Both the position numbers and the translations under genes were made by a program. Shown here piece after piece: positions 11,784-22,493 of a stretch of 64,000 nt of DNA. The stretch comes from Scilla litardierei (Eukaryota; Streptophyta; Magnoliopsida; Asparagales; Asparagaceae). A model generated the notes under the pieces. It was not told the origin of the DNA, ran no database searches, and saw only the letters and a program-made list of their open reading frames with translations. Each line of letters begins with the position of its first letter. Position 1 is the stretch's first letter. The DNA lies in NCBI GenBank assembly GCA_030789695.1, contig CM061132.1:155726817-155790816 (forward strand), written 5' to 3'.

Positions 11784-12933
11784 GACTGCCTCATCCGTTA
11801 CATCTGTGTCCACTGCCACATACACGCTCCCAACCCCACCACCGCAGCCACCTGATCATCGATTTCTCCCCACTTTCATCTTCTTCATCCTCCACTACTA
11901 TTCGTTCTCCTCTCCTCTCACTGTCACCGCTATCCGCGACCTCATCCATCGTGCTGTCGCCACCTTATCCTCTTAAAATTATTCAACTTCGTTAACCTCT
12001 TTAACCACTTCAACGAAAAATACATGGACAAATGCGGGCGAGGAGGATAATAATGATGAACATAGGGTGTGAAGTATCGGGTGGCATCAAAGGTGGCGAG
12101 TTTTGTTTCAAAAAGAAAGAAGAAGAGAACATGTATGATTTGAGCATACAGGTGTGTGTAAAGCAAAAAAAAATGAATTTTAAATAATATCAGGATGGTT
12201 GGTGTAAAGTGGTTTGTGTATAAAGCAGTTAGATGTGTGTGTAGAATTTCCCATGGCACGGTGCACGGGCATGACAATAAATCCCAATTGTGGGACACGA
12301 TATGCACAATCAAAACTTATGTCACTAAATTACAAAAAGGTTTAGTTTCGTAATTTTTTTAAGAGATTCATGTAGAAAAGTTGGCACATGATTTAATAGA
12401 TCAGATGCCAAGATACAAAAAGATGGGCCACACAACGAGTACAAGTCCATGTGAGACTTGTACTTTCCACCTTTTTGTGTCTTGACACCTGATTTAGATC
12501 AGGTGCCACCTTTTCTCCATTATTCTCTTTTGATAATCAAGAACCATCTCATACAAGTCATTGTTGCAAAATGATTTTATGTAAGTCAATAACCAATCGG
12601 TGTCTTAGAACATAAAATCTTTTTACTCACATTGATCATTCATTTACACGAAGACAATATATTCACACACACAAGAATCTTTTATAATATGCTAAAAATG
12701 AACAACCCTAAAACCACTTCATTTCTCAAGTCATTTCCTTTTAGCCAACAAATGACAACCGAGATGTTTACAACCGAAGATACTCCAACTTTGGAAATGA
12801 AAATCAACATAGATTTCGATTAAATTTAATGGAATTAATACATACCAAATTCGCTCCAAGCCTATACTAGGACCACTGCGATTTTCTGCAATTTCAAATG
12901 TAAACATTCATTGAGAAGTATGGGCATCGGCTA
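11784..12933. other. Gene-free flank of the CACTA element
   Basis: A pyrimidine-rich stretch (about 11820-11950) is followed by AT-rich DNA. No convincing gene or repeat was seen. The open frames here are short and lack codon structure. Confidence 0.5.
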
Positions 12934-12941
12934 GCTGAGGG

Positions 12942-13443
12942 TAGGGATGGCAGTAATGGCCTGACCCGCCCGGTCTGACCTGGCCCGACCCGGTTTTGAC
13001 CCGACCCGACCTGGCTCGCAGCCGGGTCGGGACAAGCTTGGGCTTTGTATGCGTCCCGGCCCGACCCGACCCGACCCGATAAATTATAGAGGTTTACTAT
13101 TTTGATGCGGACCGTGCAGTCAGCGAATAACACATAGCTCATACTCTATTCCACGGTTCTCCTAATTGGGCCAATTCCCAATTCTAAATTACCAAATAAA
13201 TCAAAATTCTCCCAATTCATAAATAAAATTTTTATTTGGGATTCATATGAATGCAACTAATGACTTGACCCGACCGCCCCGACCCGGTCCGACCCGGTTT
13301 TGGTAAGAAAGGACCCGCCCCGCCCCGGCCCGCGACCCGCGACCCGCCCCGCCCCGTGACCCGCCATGCCCCGGCCCGCAGATGGGTCGGGGCAAGCTTG
13401 GGTAGTTAAATACACGCCCAGCCCCGCAATATTGCCATTCCTA
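12942..13443. mobile_element. Small non-autonomous hAT element with 8-bp target duplication
   Basis: The ends are TAGGGATGGCA on the left and, reversed, TAGGAATGGCA on the right. The 8-bp direct repeat GCTGAGGG flanks them exactly (12934-12941 and 13444-13451). The interior is made of GC-rich runs of CCCGACCCG near both ends (12957-13078 and 13265-13435) and a short AT-rich middle, with no transposase. A segment around GGGTCGGGACAAGCTTGGG occurs in similar form near both ends. Ends, duplication length and composition all fit the hAT superfamily. Confidence 0.88.
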
Positions 13444-13448
13444 GCTGA

Positions 13449-14028
13449 GGGCCTGTTCTTTTGTTGGAAAGTATAATTGGGAAAGTTGAGGAAGTGTGGA
13501 ATCCGATGAGAGAGAAATTGGTGTGTAGTGTGTTCTTTTGTTAGAAAGTAGGTTTGGATTGTGGAGTTGGAAAGTTGAGGTGGGCCCCACTCCGTGTAGT
13601 GTGTTCTTTTGGTTGAAGGAAGTTGGACGAAGAAAGTTACGCGGGGTCCACTTAAAATAATTAATTACTTAATATACTACTTAAAATAATTAAAATGGCA
13701 TGAATTTTGTGATCAAGGGTGTGGTACCCACGCTTTATCAATTGCCAGCACCAAAACAAACCGAAAAAAAAAAATAACTCTCGCGCGTCAACTGCATAGA
13801 GAGAGGGGCCCACCAAAGTGGGATTCCTTTGTAATCGGCCATATTTTCTCCGGTTTCGTTTGAGCCTGTGGAATCCCAAAAATGGGTGCCACGTCTGCAC
13901 AAATTCCACCCTCCCCCAAACTCCAAACGAACAGCCCAAACGAAAGTGCGCGAGGAATCCGTTTGTCGGAAGGTGAACAGTGCCAAAGGACGGAAGAATC
14001 CCCAAAAATCTTGCAAAAGAACATGCCC
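13449..14028. mobile_element. MITE-like element with TGTTCTTTTG ends
   Basis: The left end is GGGCCTGTTCTTTTG and the right end, reversed, is GGGCATGTTCTTTTG. The internal sequence repeats GTGTTCTTTTG and GGAAAGTTG motifs. It begins directly beside the small hAT element, so a target duplication is not clear. It shares ends and sequence style with the element at 16983-17448, so both belong to one family, possibly PIF/Harbinger. Confidence 0.6.
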
Positions 14029-15669
14029 AAGTAAACCACTCATTTGTTCTCGCTAAAAGGTCCACTTTCCACTGTCTTCTGGACGATCAGAACCATACAC
14101 TTGGATCTTTATATGGACACACAGAGACAAATTGTAGATGATACTTTTGACCAAAAAATATTAATAATATGCGAGCGTTGAGTTGGTGTGATTAACTTCA
14201 AAGATCGGTAAGTCTAATCTTTAAAGGATCCAAAGAGACAACCTTTGTTGCGACCCTAGGAGGCAAGTGGGTCCGTACCCACCCCCAACACACAAGAAGC
14301 CCATCTCACTCCATTGACCATTGAATGATAGAAGAAACTTATTGAATAATTACTTATTTTTAATCACGCAATCAATTATTTGACATTATGAAAACCTTTG
14401 TTCGACAAGACTTGAGCCTGTTTTCGTGTTGTTTGTGTTATTGATAATTTGCCGAAGGGGCAAGAATTTTTTTTGGGGTGTTTTATGCTTAACAATAATT
14501 GAAGAAAAATTAACAACATTGACAAGCTTTTAGCATATATTAATGGCAAACCCTAATATTGATGCTTATTTAACTTGAATCTTTGTATTTGGGGCCCGCT
14601 GCCCACACAAAAACCATGTAACCCAAAATCAAAATCTGGATACCATGATTAGTACGTGGGCCCCATCTAATCATGTCCAAATTGAACAAAGAGGGGTCCC
14701 CCAACAGCGGGACCATCGCCGAGGAAACGAAGCAATAAACCGACGGCCTGGATTAATTCTTAATTATATGTTAATTTAATTATTAATTGGGATTAAAAGA
14801 CGGCCTTGATTAATTATCTCTTAATTGCTTGCTTTTACTGTCCAGCGTGCAGACAAACGGCGGCAGAGCGCCGTTAGTGTCGCTCGCGAGGACAGCAGGC
14901 GCGAGACGCGAGGAGAGTTGGGAGCCCGCCACGTGGACCTCGAGCCCACGCAACTTTTCAGGTTTCAGTTAGGCTGTGGGGCCCAGCGCTACATATTCCG
15001 CGTTCCCCCTGGGGGTGTGTGCAATTTATTTATTGTTTGGCTTGTCGCTATACGCACGGACCTAACCATTTATTTACAAGTTTACCATTAAATTTTTTTC
15101 CGGTTTACTTTTCTCTATTCATGTAGCAGACCTTCAACTTTCTGTTCTTGCATTTACTGCATTTCGGTAGTCATCCGTTGGAACTGTTAGGCATTGGATT
15201 CTCCAATACATGATTTGATAATGAACAAATTTTGTTTTGTGGTCTGATGAATTTCATTAAGTGTGATGAGCTAAATTAGACTATGTATAATTTGCTCAAG
15301 CTTGGAGAACAACAAAGCAAGCTCATATTTCATGCTTGACACGATAGTGTGACTCCAAGGCATCAAGAGGAGTTGAAGTATTCTAAGGTAAGAGGAGCTA
15401 AAGATACAACAAATCAAGAGCTTGATGGCTGTATTATGGAATTTGTTGTAACATTTTTATTTCTTGTCTTAGATATTATGTAATGTTTGGAAGATGTCGC
15501 GTGCGCGCGTACACACATGAAACCATGAGTAAACGATTAGAATTAGTATGGATTTAATTAATGCATAAAACCCAAGTTTTATAGCTAAACATTATTATTT
15601 TTTGGGTAAACTAGTCGACCAATATAATCCATAGTCGACTTGACTGCTATATGGTTATAACCTTGTCTG
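14029..15669. other. Intergenic stretch without a supported gene
   Basis: Mostly AT-rich sequence with a GC-richer patch at about 14830-15010. An open frame of 88 codons at 14825-15091 has no recognisable domain and is probably chance. I see no RNA gene or clear transposon here. Confidence 0.5.
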
Positions 15670-15890
15670 TGTTACGAGATTGATCAAGAATAGACAATGA
15701 AAAACACAACCAATGAACACACAGATTTACGTGGAAACCCCAAGACGGAGAAAAACCACGAGCAGAGAAGAGAAATTCACTATATCGAAGATCTGGTACT
15801 AAAGGAGGAGAATTGAGGCGTCTAAAGAAGAGGTTAAAGCCGAAACCCTACATTACATCATATTTATATGTGCAAAATTAGAAAGGTCTA
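15670..15890 (-). mobile_element. LTR fragment related to Copia-C
   Basis: The sequence begins TGTTACGAG and continues very similarly to the Copia-C LTRs at 47175 and 51590, including ATTCACTATATCGAAGATCT and a GGTTAAAGCCGAAACCCT block. Similarity stops at about 15890, before the LTR end, so this is a truncated or diverged solo LTR. It shows the Copia-C family has more copies in this genome. Confidence 0.75.
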
Positions 15891-16781
15891 ATAACCGCTA
15901 GTCGACTAGAACTGGCTGTTGCAGAATCTTCAACTAGTCGTTTCTAGCCATTAGGAAGGGTTTTTTTGGGTATTCTATCTTGCAGGTTTTCCCCTATATA
16001 TGGATGACCTCTTGTCATTTGGGTATGATTTTAGATGAAATGAAATGAAAACAAAGAACAAAAAGAAAAGGAGAAAAGCCCAAAATCTCTAAAAGCTCTA
16101 GCTTTCAATCTTTATTTTCTTGACCTTATTTTTACTATCCCAAAGATCAAATCTTATAGAGTATAAATCCAAATATCTAGCCACACTACAATCAATCACA
16201 TTGTGCTTCATCTTCAAGGCTTAATGAAGTTGTAACTTTTGTGCTCAAAGTTGTGACCTCAAGTGTGAAGTGACGCTCTTAAGTGGAGATGTGTTTATAT
16301 TGCTCTAAGTGTGGGAGGTGTTGCTATCGGGTGGAGAGGTGTTGATTCATTCACCGGCTTGTGATAAAGTGGACGTGTTATACTATTCTAGATGAATAGC
16401 GCATTTGTCCAAGTTTGGACATGTGGCTAGATGTAGGGCAGGTGTTTCATGAACCAAAATAAACGTATCGTGTTTGTGATTCTCTTATTGGTTTCCATAT
16501 CTCTATCTCTCTTTGTGTTATTTTCTTTATCTTGCACTTATGTTTATATTTCCACAGTGCTTATCTTTATAGTTGCTAGATTTTGTTGATTAAGAAATAA
16601 TTGAGTAACTCTAATTGAATTCTTAGATAGAATATTAGAAGGTAATTCTTAATTTAATATTAATTATATAAGCACAATTCACACAGCATTTTGACAATGG
16701 TGTTATACTGGTTATCAATTGGTTGCAATGTAACAGAGTTTTCTACTTCAATCCTTAATAAAATCCATGAGTTTTCTACTT
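15891..16781. other. Intergenic AT-rich stretch, possible old LTR remnant
   Basis: No coding signal. The style of the text around 16030-16600 resembles decayed LTR sequence, but no ends or duplications could be found. Confidence 0.3.
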
Positions 16782-16790
16782 TTATAATTA

Positions 16791-16980
16791 GGGTTAATTG
16801 TATAAAAATACCCTTGCATTAGGGCCATTTTTACGTAAATACACTGAGATTCATTTTGTGACAAATTGATACCCTGTAGCGGAAAATGGGGCTAACGTTG
16901 TTAAATTGGACCATTTTGCCACTCTCTCATGTTTGTGCCATTTTTACGTAAATACCTTCACGTTTGGGCCATTTTTACGT
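16791..16980 (+). repeat. Mutator-like left terminal repeat region
   Basis: It contains the outer terminal repeat and two further partial copies of a GCCATTTTTACGTAAATAC unit (about 16821, 16936 and 16968). The same unit, inverted, occurs at the right end. Confidence 0.75.
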
Positions 16981-16982
16981 AA

Positions 16983-17448
16983 AAGCATGTTCTTTTGCTG
17001 GAAAGGAGAAATGAGAAAGTTGGGAAAGTTTGTATTCTGAGGAAAGAGAAAATGGAGTTTTGTGTTCTTTTGGGTGGAAAGTTGTATGGAAACTAGAGTT
17101 TGGAAAGTAATGTGGGGTCCACTCTCTATTCTTGTGTTCTTTTGGGTTTTGAGAGTTGGAATGAGAAAGTGGAAAGTTGGTGAGTTAGAAGAGAGAGAGA
17201 GATGAGAGATGAGAGAGTGGGCCCCACCTATCAATACTTTCCCACGCTTTCCCAACAAATTTGGTGGAATGGAAAAAGTGAAAATGGATTCCAAAATGGC
17301 ATTCACTTCACGTAGACAAACTTCCCAATTTCAATAAAGACCCAAAAGAACACGTTTTGGGAAAGAATGCTACGAAAGTTGGTGAATAATAGATGAATCG
17401 TGAAATTTTTCACTTTCTACTCCACTTTCTTGGCAAAAGAACATGCCA
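16983..17448. mobile_element. MITE inside the Mutator-like terminal region
   Basis: Ends are GCATGTTCTTTTGC and its inverted copy. The host unit TTACGTAAATACC is split after TAA, and TAA appears on both sides (16980-16982 and 17449-17451), so a 3-bp TAA duplication is likely, as in PIF/Harbinger MITEs. The interior repeats GTGTTCTTTTGGG and GAAAGTTGG. It is the same family as 13449-14028. Confidence 0.72.
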
Positions 17449-17463
17449 TAAATACCATGCGGT

Positions 17464-17778
17464 CTCTTCTCTCTCTCTCTCTCTCTATCGATTCTCTCTC
17501 TACTGATTCTCTCTCCTCTCTCTCTCTAAAATCTCTCTCTCTCTCTCTCTCTCTACCGAATCTCTCCCCCCAATTCTCTCTCTCTCTCTCTCTACTGATT
17601 CTCTCTCCTCTCTCTCTCTCTACAAATTCTCTATCTTTCTCTCTATATACCGAATCTCTCCCCCCGATTCTCTCTCTCCCTCTCTCTATCGATTCTCTCT
17701 CTCTCTCTCTACCGATTCTCTCTATGTATCTCTCTCTACCGATTCTATATATATATATCTCTCTCTCTCTCCACCGAT

Positions 17779-17809
<31 letters not shown>

Positions 17810-17862
17810 CTCTCTCTCTATCGATTCTATATATATATCTCTCTCTATCTCTCTCTACTGAT

Positions 17863-17904
<42 letters not shown>

Positions 17905-17918
17905 CTCTCTCTACACCG

Positions 17919-17957
<39 letters not shown>
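17464..17957 (+). repeat. CT-rich microsatellite/minisatellite
   Basis: Nearly 500 bp of (CT)n broken regularly by short spacers such as CTACCGATT and by two TATATATATAT tracts (about 17749 and 17831). Open frames across it are low-complexity and not coding. Confidence 0.97.
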
Positions 17958-17958
<1 letters not shown>

Positions 17959-18107
17959 GTGGGCTGGTGCATGGGGTGGGTGAGTGGGCGTTCATGCGTG
18001 GGGTGGGTGGGTTGTGTGTGTGTGGGGTGTGTGCATTGGGAGACGGGGGAGTGTGTGTGCGCGTGCGCATGGGGTGTGTGCGCGTGGGTGGGTGGGTTGT
18101 GTGCGTG
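17958..18107 (+). repeat. GT-rich minisatellite, left part
   Basis: GTGGGTGGG/GTGTGTGCATGGGGTG repeats that are cut by the hAT insertion at 18108. The array resumes at 30923 on the other side of the 8-bp duplication. Confidence 0.9.
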
Positions 18108-18673
18108 TCAAGGCGGCCATCGGGCCGGCCCGGCCCGGCCAGGCCTGAATTAAAAGCCGGGCCGGGCCGGCCCGTTTTTAAAGGGTTAAAAAAAATTTAA
18201 AATGAAGAAAAATTTTAAAAAATCTGTAAAAATAATATTAACTCATTATAAATTTTTTTAACCGTAGTAAAATATTTTATATGTCTTATATATATTTTTT
18301 AAATTTAAATACTTGTTATCTAATGTTTTCTTATTTAGAACAAATTTTTTATTACTTATAACTTGTTCTAAAGAGGTAAAAATAAGTTTAGAATGATATT
18401 AAAGTTTTAAAAAATTTATAAGACCTATATAAAATATTTTACAAAGTTTAAAAAAAATTTAAATTTACTTATATTATTTATAAAACTAAGTTAGATAATT
18501 TAGCCTGAAATTCACGAAGGTCCTGGGTTGAACCTTTAAATTTCATTAATTAAAATTTTTTTGAGGGGGGGGACTTACATTGGCCAGCCTTACCCCTCGT
18601 ACAATGGCCAACACATAGAACTTCTACAAGCTAATACAAGATAGAAAATAACAATACATGAAAAAAATGAAAA

Positions 18674-20064
18674 TCATTCATCGTCAGTCGCTTCGTCCTC
18701 AGAATCTTCTGAAATGTCCTTTTTATCTTGCGTGCGGTCTTCAGCATGAAACCAGTCCTTTGCACATACCGCCGCTTCAACTACATCTTCTTTAAGCCTT
18801 AATCTCCTGTCACTCAGAACCCTGCCACTTGCACTAAAAGCAGACTCGGACGCAACAGTAGAAATAGGGATTGATAACAGATCACGAGCCATAATGGTAA
18901 GAATTGGAAACCTAGGTTCATACATTTTCCACCAGCCCAGAATGTCAAAATTTGGATCATCCAATTCTTCCTCAGTGAAAGGATAAGTAATTTCTAAATA
19001 CTTGGATAACTCATTAGACGAACTTTCTGAAGCTACGGTTTTTTGTTTTTTCTTCCCCAAAATCTGCCTCAGTTTGCATGTAATATTAGAACTAGCAGGA
19101 ACAGAAGAAGTGTTTGATGAAGTTCCATATCTAGCCTCATACGTCGCATACAGAGCTCTTAAGCTAGTTTTAAAATGCATTATATGATCTTCAACTTCAA
19201 ATTGCATGTTTTCATAAAAGGTTTCTAATAATCCAGCTACTAAATCCTCTTTAAATCTTGGATCAAAAACCTTAGCTGATGAATAAAGCAAAGGAACATG
19301 CTTCCAATATTTTACTGGCTTAGTATCCATTTCTTCGATCATTGGTTGAAGAATAAGTGTAGTGTCTGTAGTGCCTCTATACCTAGCTAAAGTGCCTGAA
19401 ATTATAACCAATTGACCAAGGCCTAAAATGGATGTTGAGTAATACATACCCGAAAATTTGTTTGTAGCATAATAAAAACCCTCAAAAAATCGCATAGCTG
19501 CTCAATTGTTTTCCACTCTAAATCAGTAAGGTTGAAATCCGTCTCATACGGAATGTGTGTACTAGCAAAATAACTAAGCTGCATCTTGTTTTTAAGCAAG
19601 CAACACATCATAAGATACGTTGAGTTCCACCTATGTTGAACGCTATATGTAAACTTCCGGTAAGGAAGTTGGCAATTTCTACATACTTTTCTGTATAAAC
19701 TTCTCTTATTGGTAGAAGACTGTATGTATAACATAAGGTTCCTACCCTTTTCTACCCAATCAGCAGCAAATTTAAGCACATCCTGTACTATCAAGTTCAA
19801 GATGTGACAAGCACATCGCAGATGAAATAAAAGACCGTCCAGATCAGGGTTCAGGTGTCTTTTTAAAAATGATATCGCAGTTGTATTGTTAGATGCATTA
19901 TCAAGTGTAAATGAAATGATTTTATCAGAAATGTCATACTCACGAATAACAGGCATAATCGCATTAGCAATAACAACACCAGTATGACCAAAAGCTAACA
20001 ATTTAAAACCGATAATCATCTTATGAATAGTATAGTCGTTGTCTACATAATGTGCAGTAACACA
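18674..20064 (-). pseudogene. hAT transposase, catalytic and dimerisation part
   Basis: It continues the N-terminal piece after the Gypsy insertion. It contains a catalytic-core motif FTLDNASNN (about 19910), HLRCACHILNL (about 19815) and HRWNSTYLM (about 19630). A frameshift at about 19490 separates this from the last part, which has the hAT dimerisation signature (about 18900-18780, ARDLLSIPISTVASESAFS) and an acidic tail ending at 18674. It is a typical Ac-family C-terminus. Confidence 0.88.
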
Positions 20065-22448
20065 TGTCACGCCCCGCTTCCCTAAAATGGAGGCGAGACG
20101 TGAGAAGGTCCGCTCAAGCGTGGAGCTGTGAAGCTGCACGCCCGATAAGCGTAAATTTAGTATAAGCAGGTCCCTGTAATTGCAAACGAAACAACAACAA
20201 TAATAATAATATGAGACGGATATGAAATACCAATCCCACAGTTTGTCCACAAAATATTCAACATCACAGAAAAGCCACCCAGCTAAAAGAAAGAGTCTAA
20301 AGGCCCAGAACAAGGCCAAACAAAAATACAAACATAACAGAGTATCAACTAGGTGACACGCACCGACAACCTAAGCAATCTAACAAAACTAGACATAGAC
20401 ACTAAGACTGATCTCCAGTGTCTATGAAGTCCTCGACCAACACGGGCTCAAGCTCGGCGTCCGCAAACACCCCGCCCTCAGCAAGCAACTCAGGCTCAGG
20501 GTCTAACATGCGTCACCCAAAAGAGAAAGGGGCACATGTCAGCAAGTCTGAAAGACTTGAGCAAGGAAACTGAAAGTAACTAACAACCTAGCACTTATAA
20601 TATTTAGCAATGACATGGCAGTTAAGTATGCTGTGACAGTTTAAAGGGAGAGGCAAGCACGCACGATGTAGCAAAAGCTACCAAATCACTGATTCACGAA
20701 TCACTTATCACGATTATCACTTATCACGATTATCACTTATCACTAGAGATTTCGCCTGCTGGCCGGAGTGGCGGATCAGGCCAACTCGGGGCTCAGGTGG
20801 CCGCTTATCTCTTACCCCACCCATATGTGTCGAGCGTTGGGGTTTCCAACTAACTGAGCTCGCTTCTGGATCACGAGCTAAGAAGTGTATTTGGCAAAGG
20901 GGTGCACCTAGCCGGTATCCGAGCGTTGGGGTTTCCAACTACAGGGCTCGCTTCTGGAACACGAGCCAGGAACATACTATTGTAGTGTGTGCTACGCAAT
21001 CACGATGAATAATAACTATGCAATAACATGAACAGATATTTGCGTACCGTTAATTGAATTTAAACGTGACATACAAGCATGATGAAGGTGACGGACCAAG
21101 CTTCGTTGTCAAGCTAGGTCAATGGCGTCTAGACGGCTATCCTTTCACCGTCTAGTCTCTTTTACGCTAAAGCAAGGAAATGGCCTAAGACACGGCCCAA
21201 ATCAAGAGATGCAAGTTTCACTTGCCTGATACAGGGGTTGACGAGCAATGAAGATCGTCACACAAGCTAACTACGGAATAGATCGCTGTTATGGCAAAAC
21301 AATCATTAGAACAATGATTCTAAATCGATTTCTTATTAGAATCCTAACTTTCTAATAATCCATTTTATTAGGGTTTCACAATGTCAATGGGGGTTATGCT
21401 AAAACTAAAGGAATCGAGTATTACCGTGAAGAGGCGGATGAGCGATGCCGAGCAACCACGGCAACGGAAGAACGATCCGGCTCAGATCTGGAAATGAGGG
21501 GAAAATCTGGAGAAATGGGTTTGGATGTGGATTTTGGGGGTTTGATGAAGGTTTGGGGAAGATGGAAGGTGGGTTGTGACAAGGGAGGGTTTGGATGATG
21601 GAGGATGAGCTTGGAATGAAGGTTTGAGGATTTGGGGAAGATGGGGGCTTAATGGGGGAGAAACTAGGGTTTTAGGTCATGAGGAAGAAGAAGAAAACGT
21701 TTGGAGGGGTATTTATAGAGTTTGGCGGCGGCTAGGGCAAAACTAGGGTTTCCTGTACTGTTTAGTCGGTCAAAGAACAACCACTGACCGACTAATTCGA
21801 CATCTAGTCGGTCGGTTGACCAACGCAGACCGACTAAGTGTAAACAGTAACCCAGACGAAAATTAGGATCTAGATTTAGTCGGTCAAAGAACAACTACTG
21901 ACCGACTAGTTTGACATCTAGTCGGTCGATGAACGTTCTTAGACCGACTAAGAGTAAACAGTAACTAGTGTCAAAAATAGTTAATGAGTTAGTCGGTTAA
22001 AGAAGCATTGCCGACCGACTAGTTTGCAACCTAGTCGGTCAACCAACGTTCTTAGACCGACTAACGACAAACAGTAACTCCTGAACATTTAACAAAGCTC
22101 ACTAGTCGGTTCAAGAAGGTTTTCCGACCGACTGGATCGTCATCTAGTCGGTCGGTGCCCCTTCTTATACCGGCTAATGAGCACCAAAAGCTCCGAAATG
22201 GAGCGCGAAGCTCCGGGATGGTTTCCTAAGTCTCCTAGGCTCGTTCTAACTCTAAGATATCGACGTTATGAAGCCCGTCACGAATGACTTACTTCAAACA
22301 CGCCGACCGACGGAAGAATCTAGAGAATCACGACGAAACGAACGAAAATGAAAACTACGGAGACGGAAATGGAAATCACAAAGAAGGGAAAGCAACAATT
22401 AATATTATATATATAATAAAATCCATACATGAAAACCCAGTCGTTACA
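20065..22448 (-). repeat. Gypsy 3' LTR
   Basis: 2384 bp, TG...CA ends (plus-strand start TGTCACGCC, end GTCGTTACA). It contains a short tandem of TTATCACGATTATCAC near 20704 and four tandem blocks of AGTCGGTC/GACCGACT hairpins at 21757-22178. Confidence 0.95.
21757..22178. repeat. Tandem hairpin array AGTCGGTC/GACCGACT in Gypsy LTR
   Basis: Eight inverted pairs of AGTCGGTC and GACCGACT (a few imperfect) sit in four tandem blocks of about 110 bp, each ending with a TAAACAGTAAC-like spacer. The second LTR has the same array at about 28891-29312. Confidence 0.88.
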
Positions 22449-22461
22449 TCCTCCCCAACTA
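22449..22461 (-). other. Gypsy polypurine tract
   Basis: The minus strand reads AGTTGGGGAGGA directly before the 3' LTR start TGTAACG, the expected primer for plus-strand DNA synthesis in chromoviruses. Confidence 0.85.
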
Positions 22462-22493
22462 AAGAAAAATTCCGTCCTCGGAATTCCCAACAC

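Noticed and set aside
12955..13440. CCCGACCCG runs considered as a CpG-island promoter
   Set aside because: They lie exactly within a hAT element with a target duplication, and no gene starts there.
14825..15091. 88-codon GC-rich frame considered as a gene
   Set aside because: No homology recognised, no splice or promoter context, and codon pattern unremarkable.
17400..18200. Several open frames of 60-150 codons in the CT and GT arrays, on both strands
   Set aside because: They only reflect the absence of stop codons in simple repeats; Ser-Leu or Arg-Glu repeat translations are not proteins.
20717..20938. A 73-codon minus-strand frame conserved almost identically at 27851-28072
   Set aside because: Both lie in the two near-identical LTRs of the Gypsy element; conservation reflects recent duplication, not selection.
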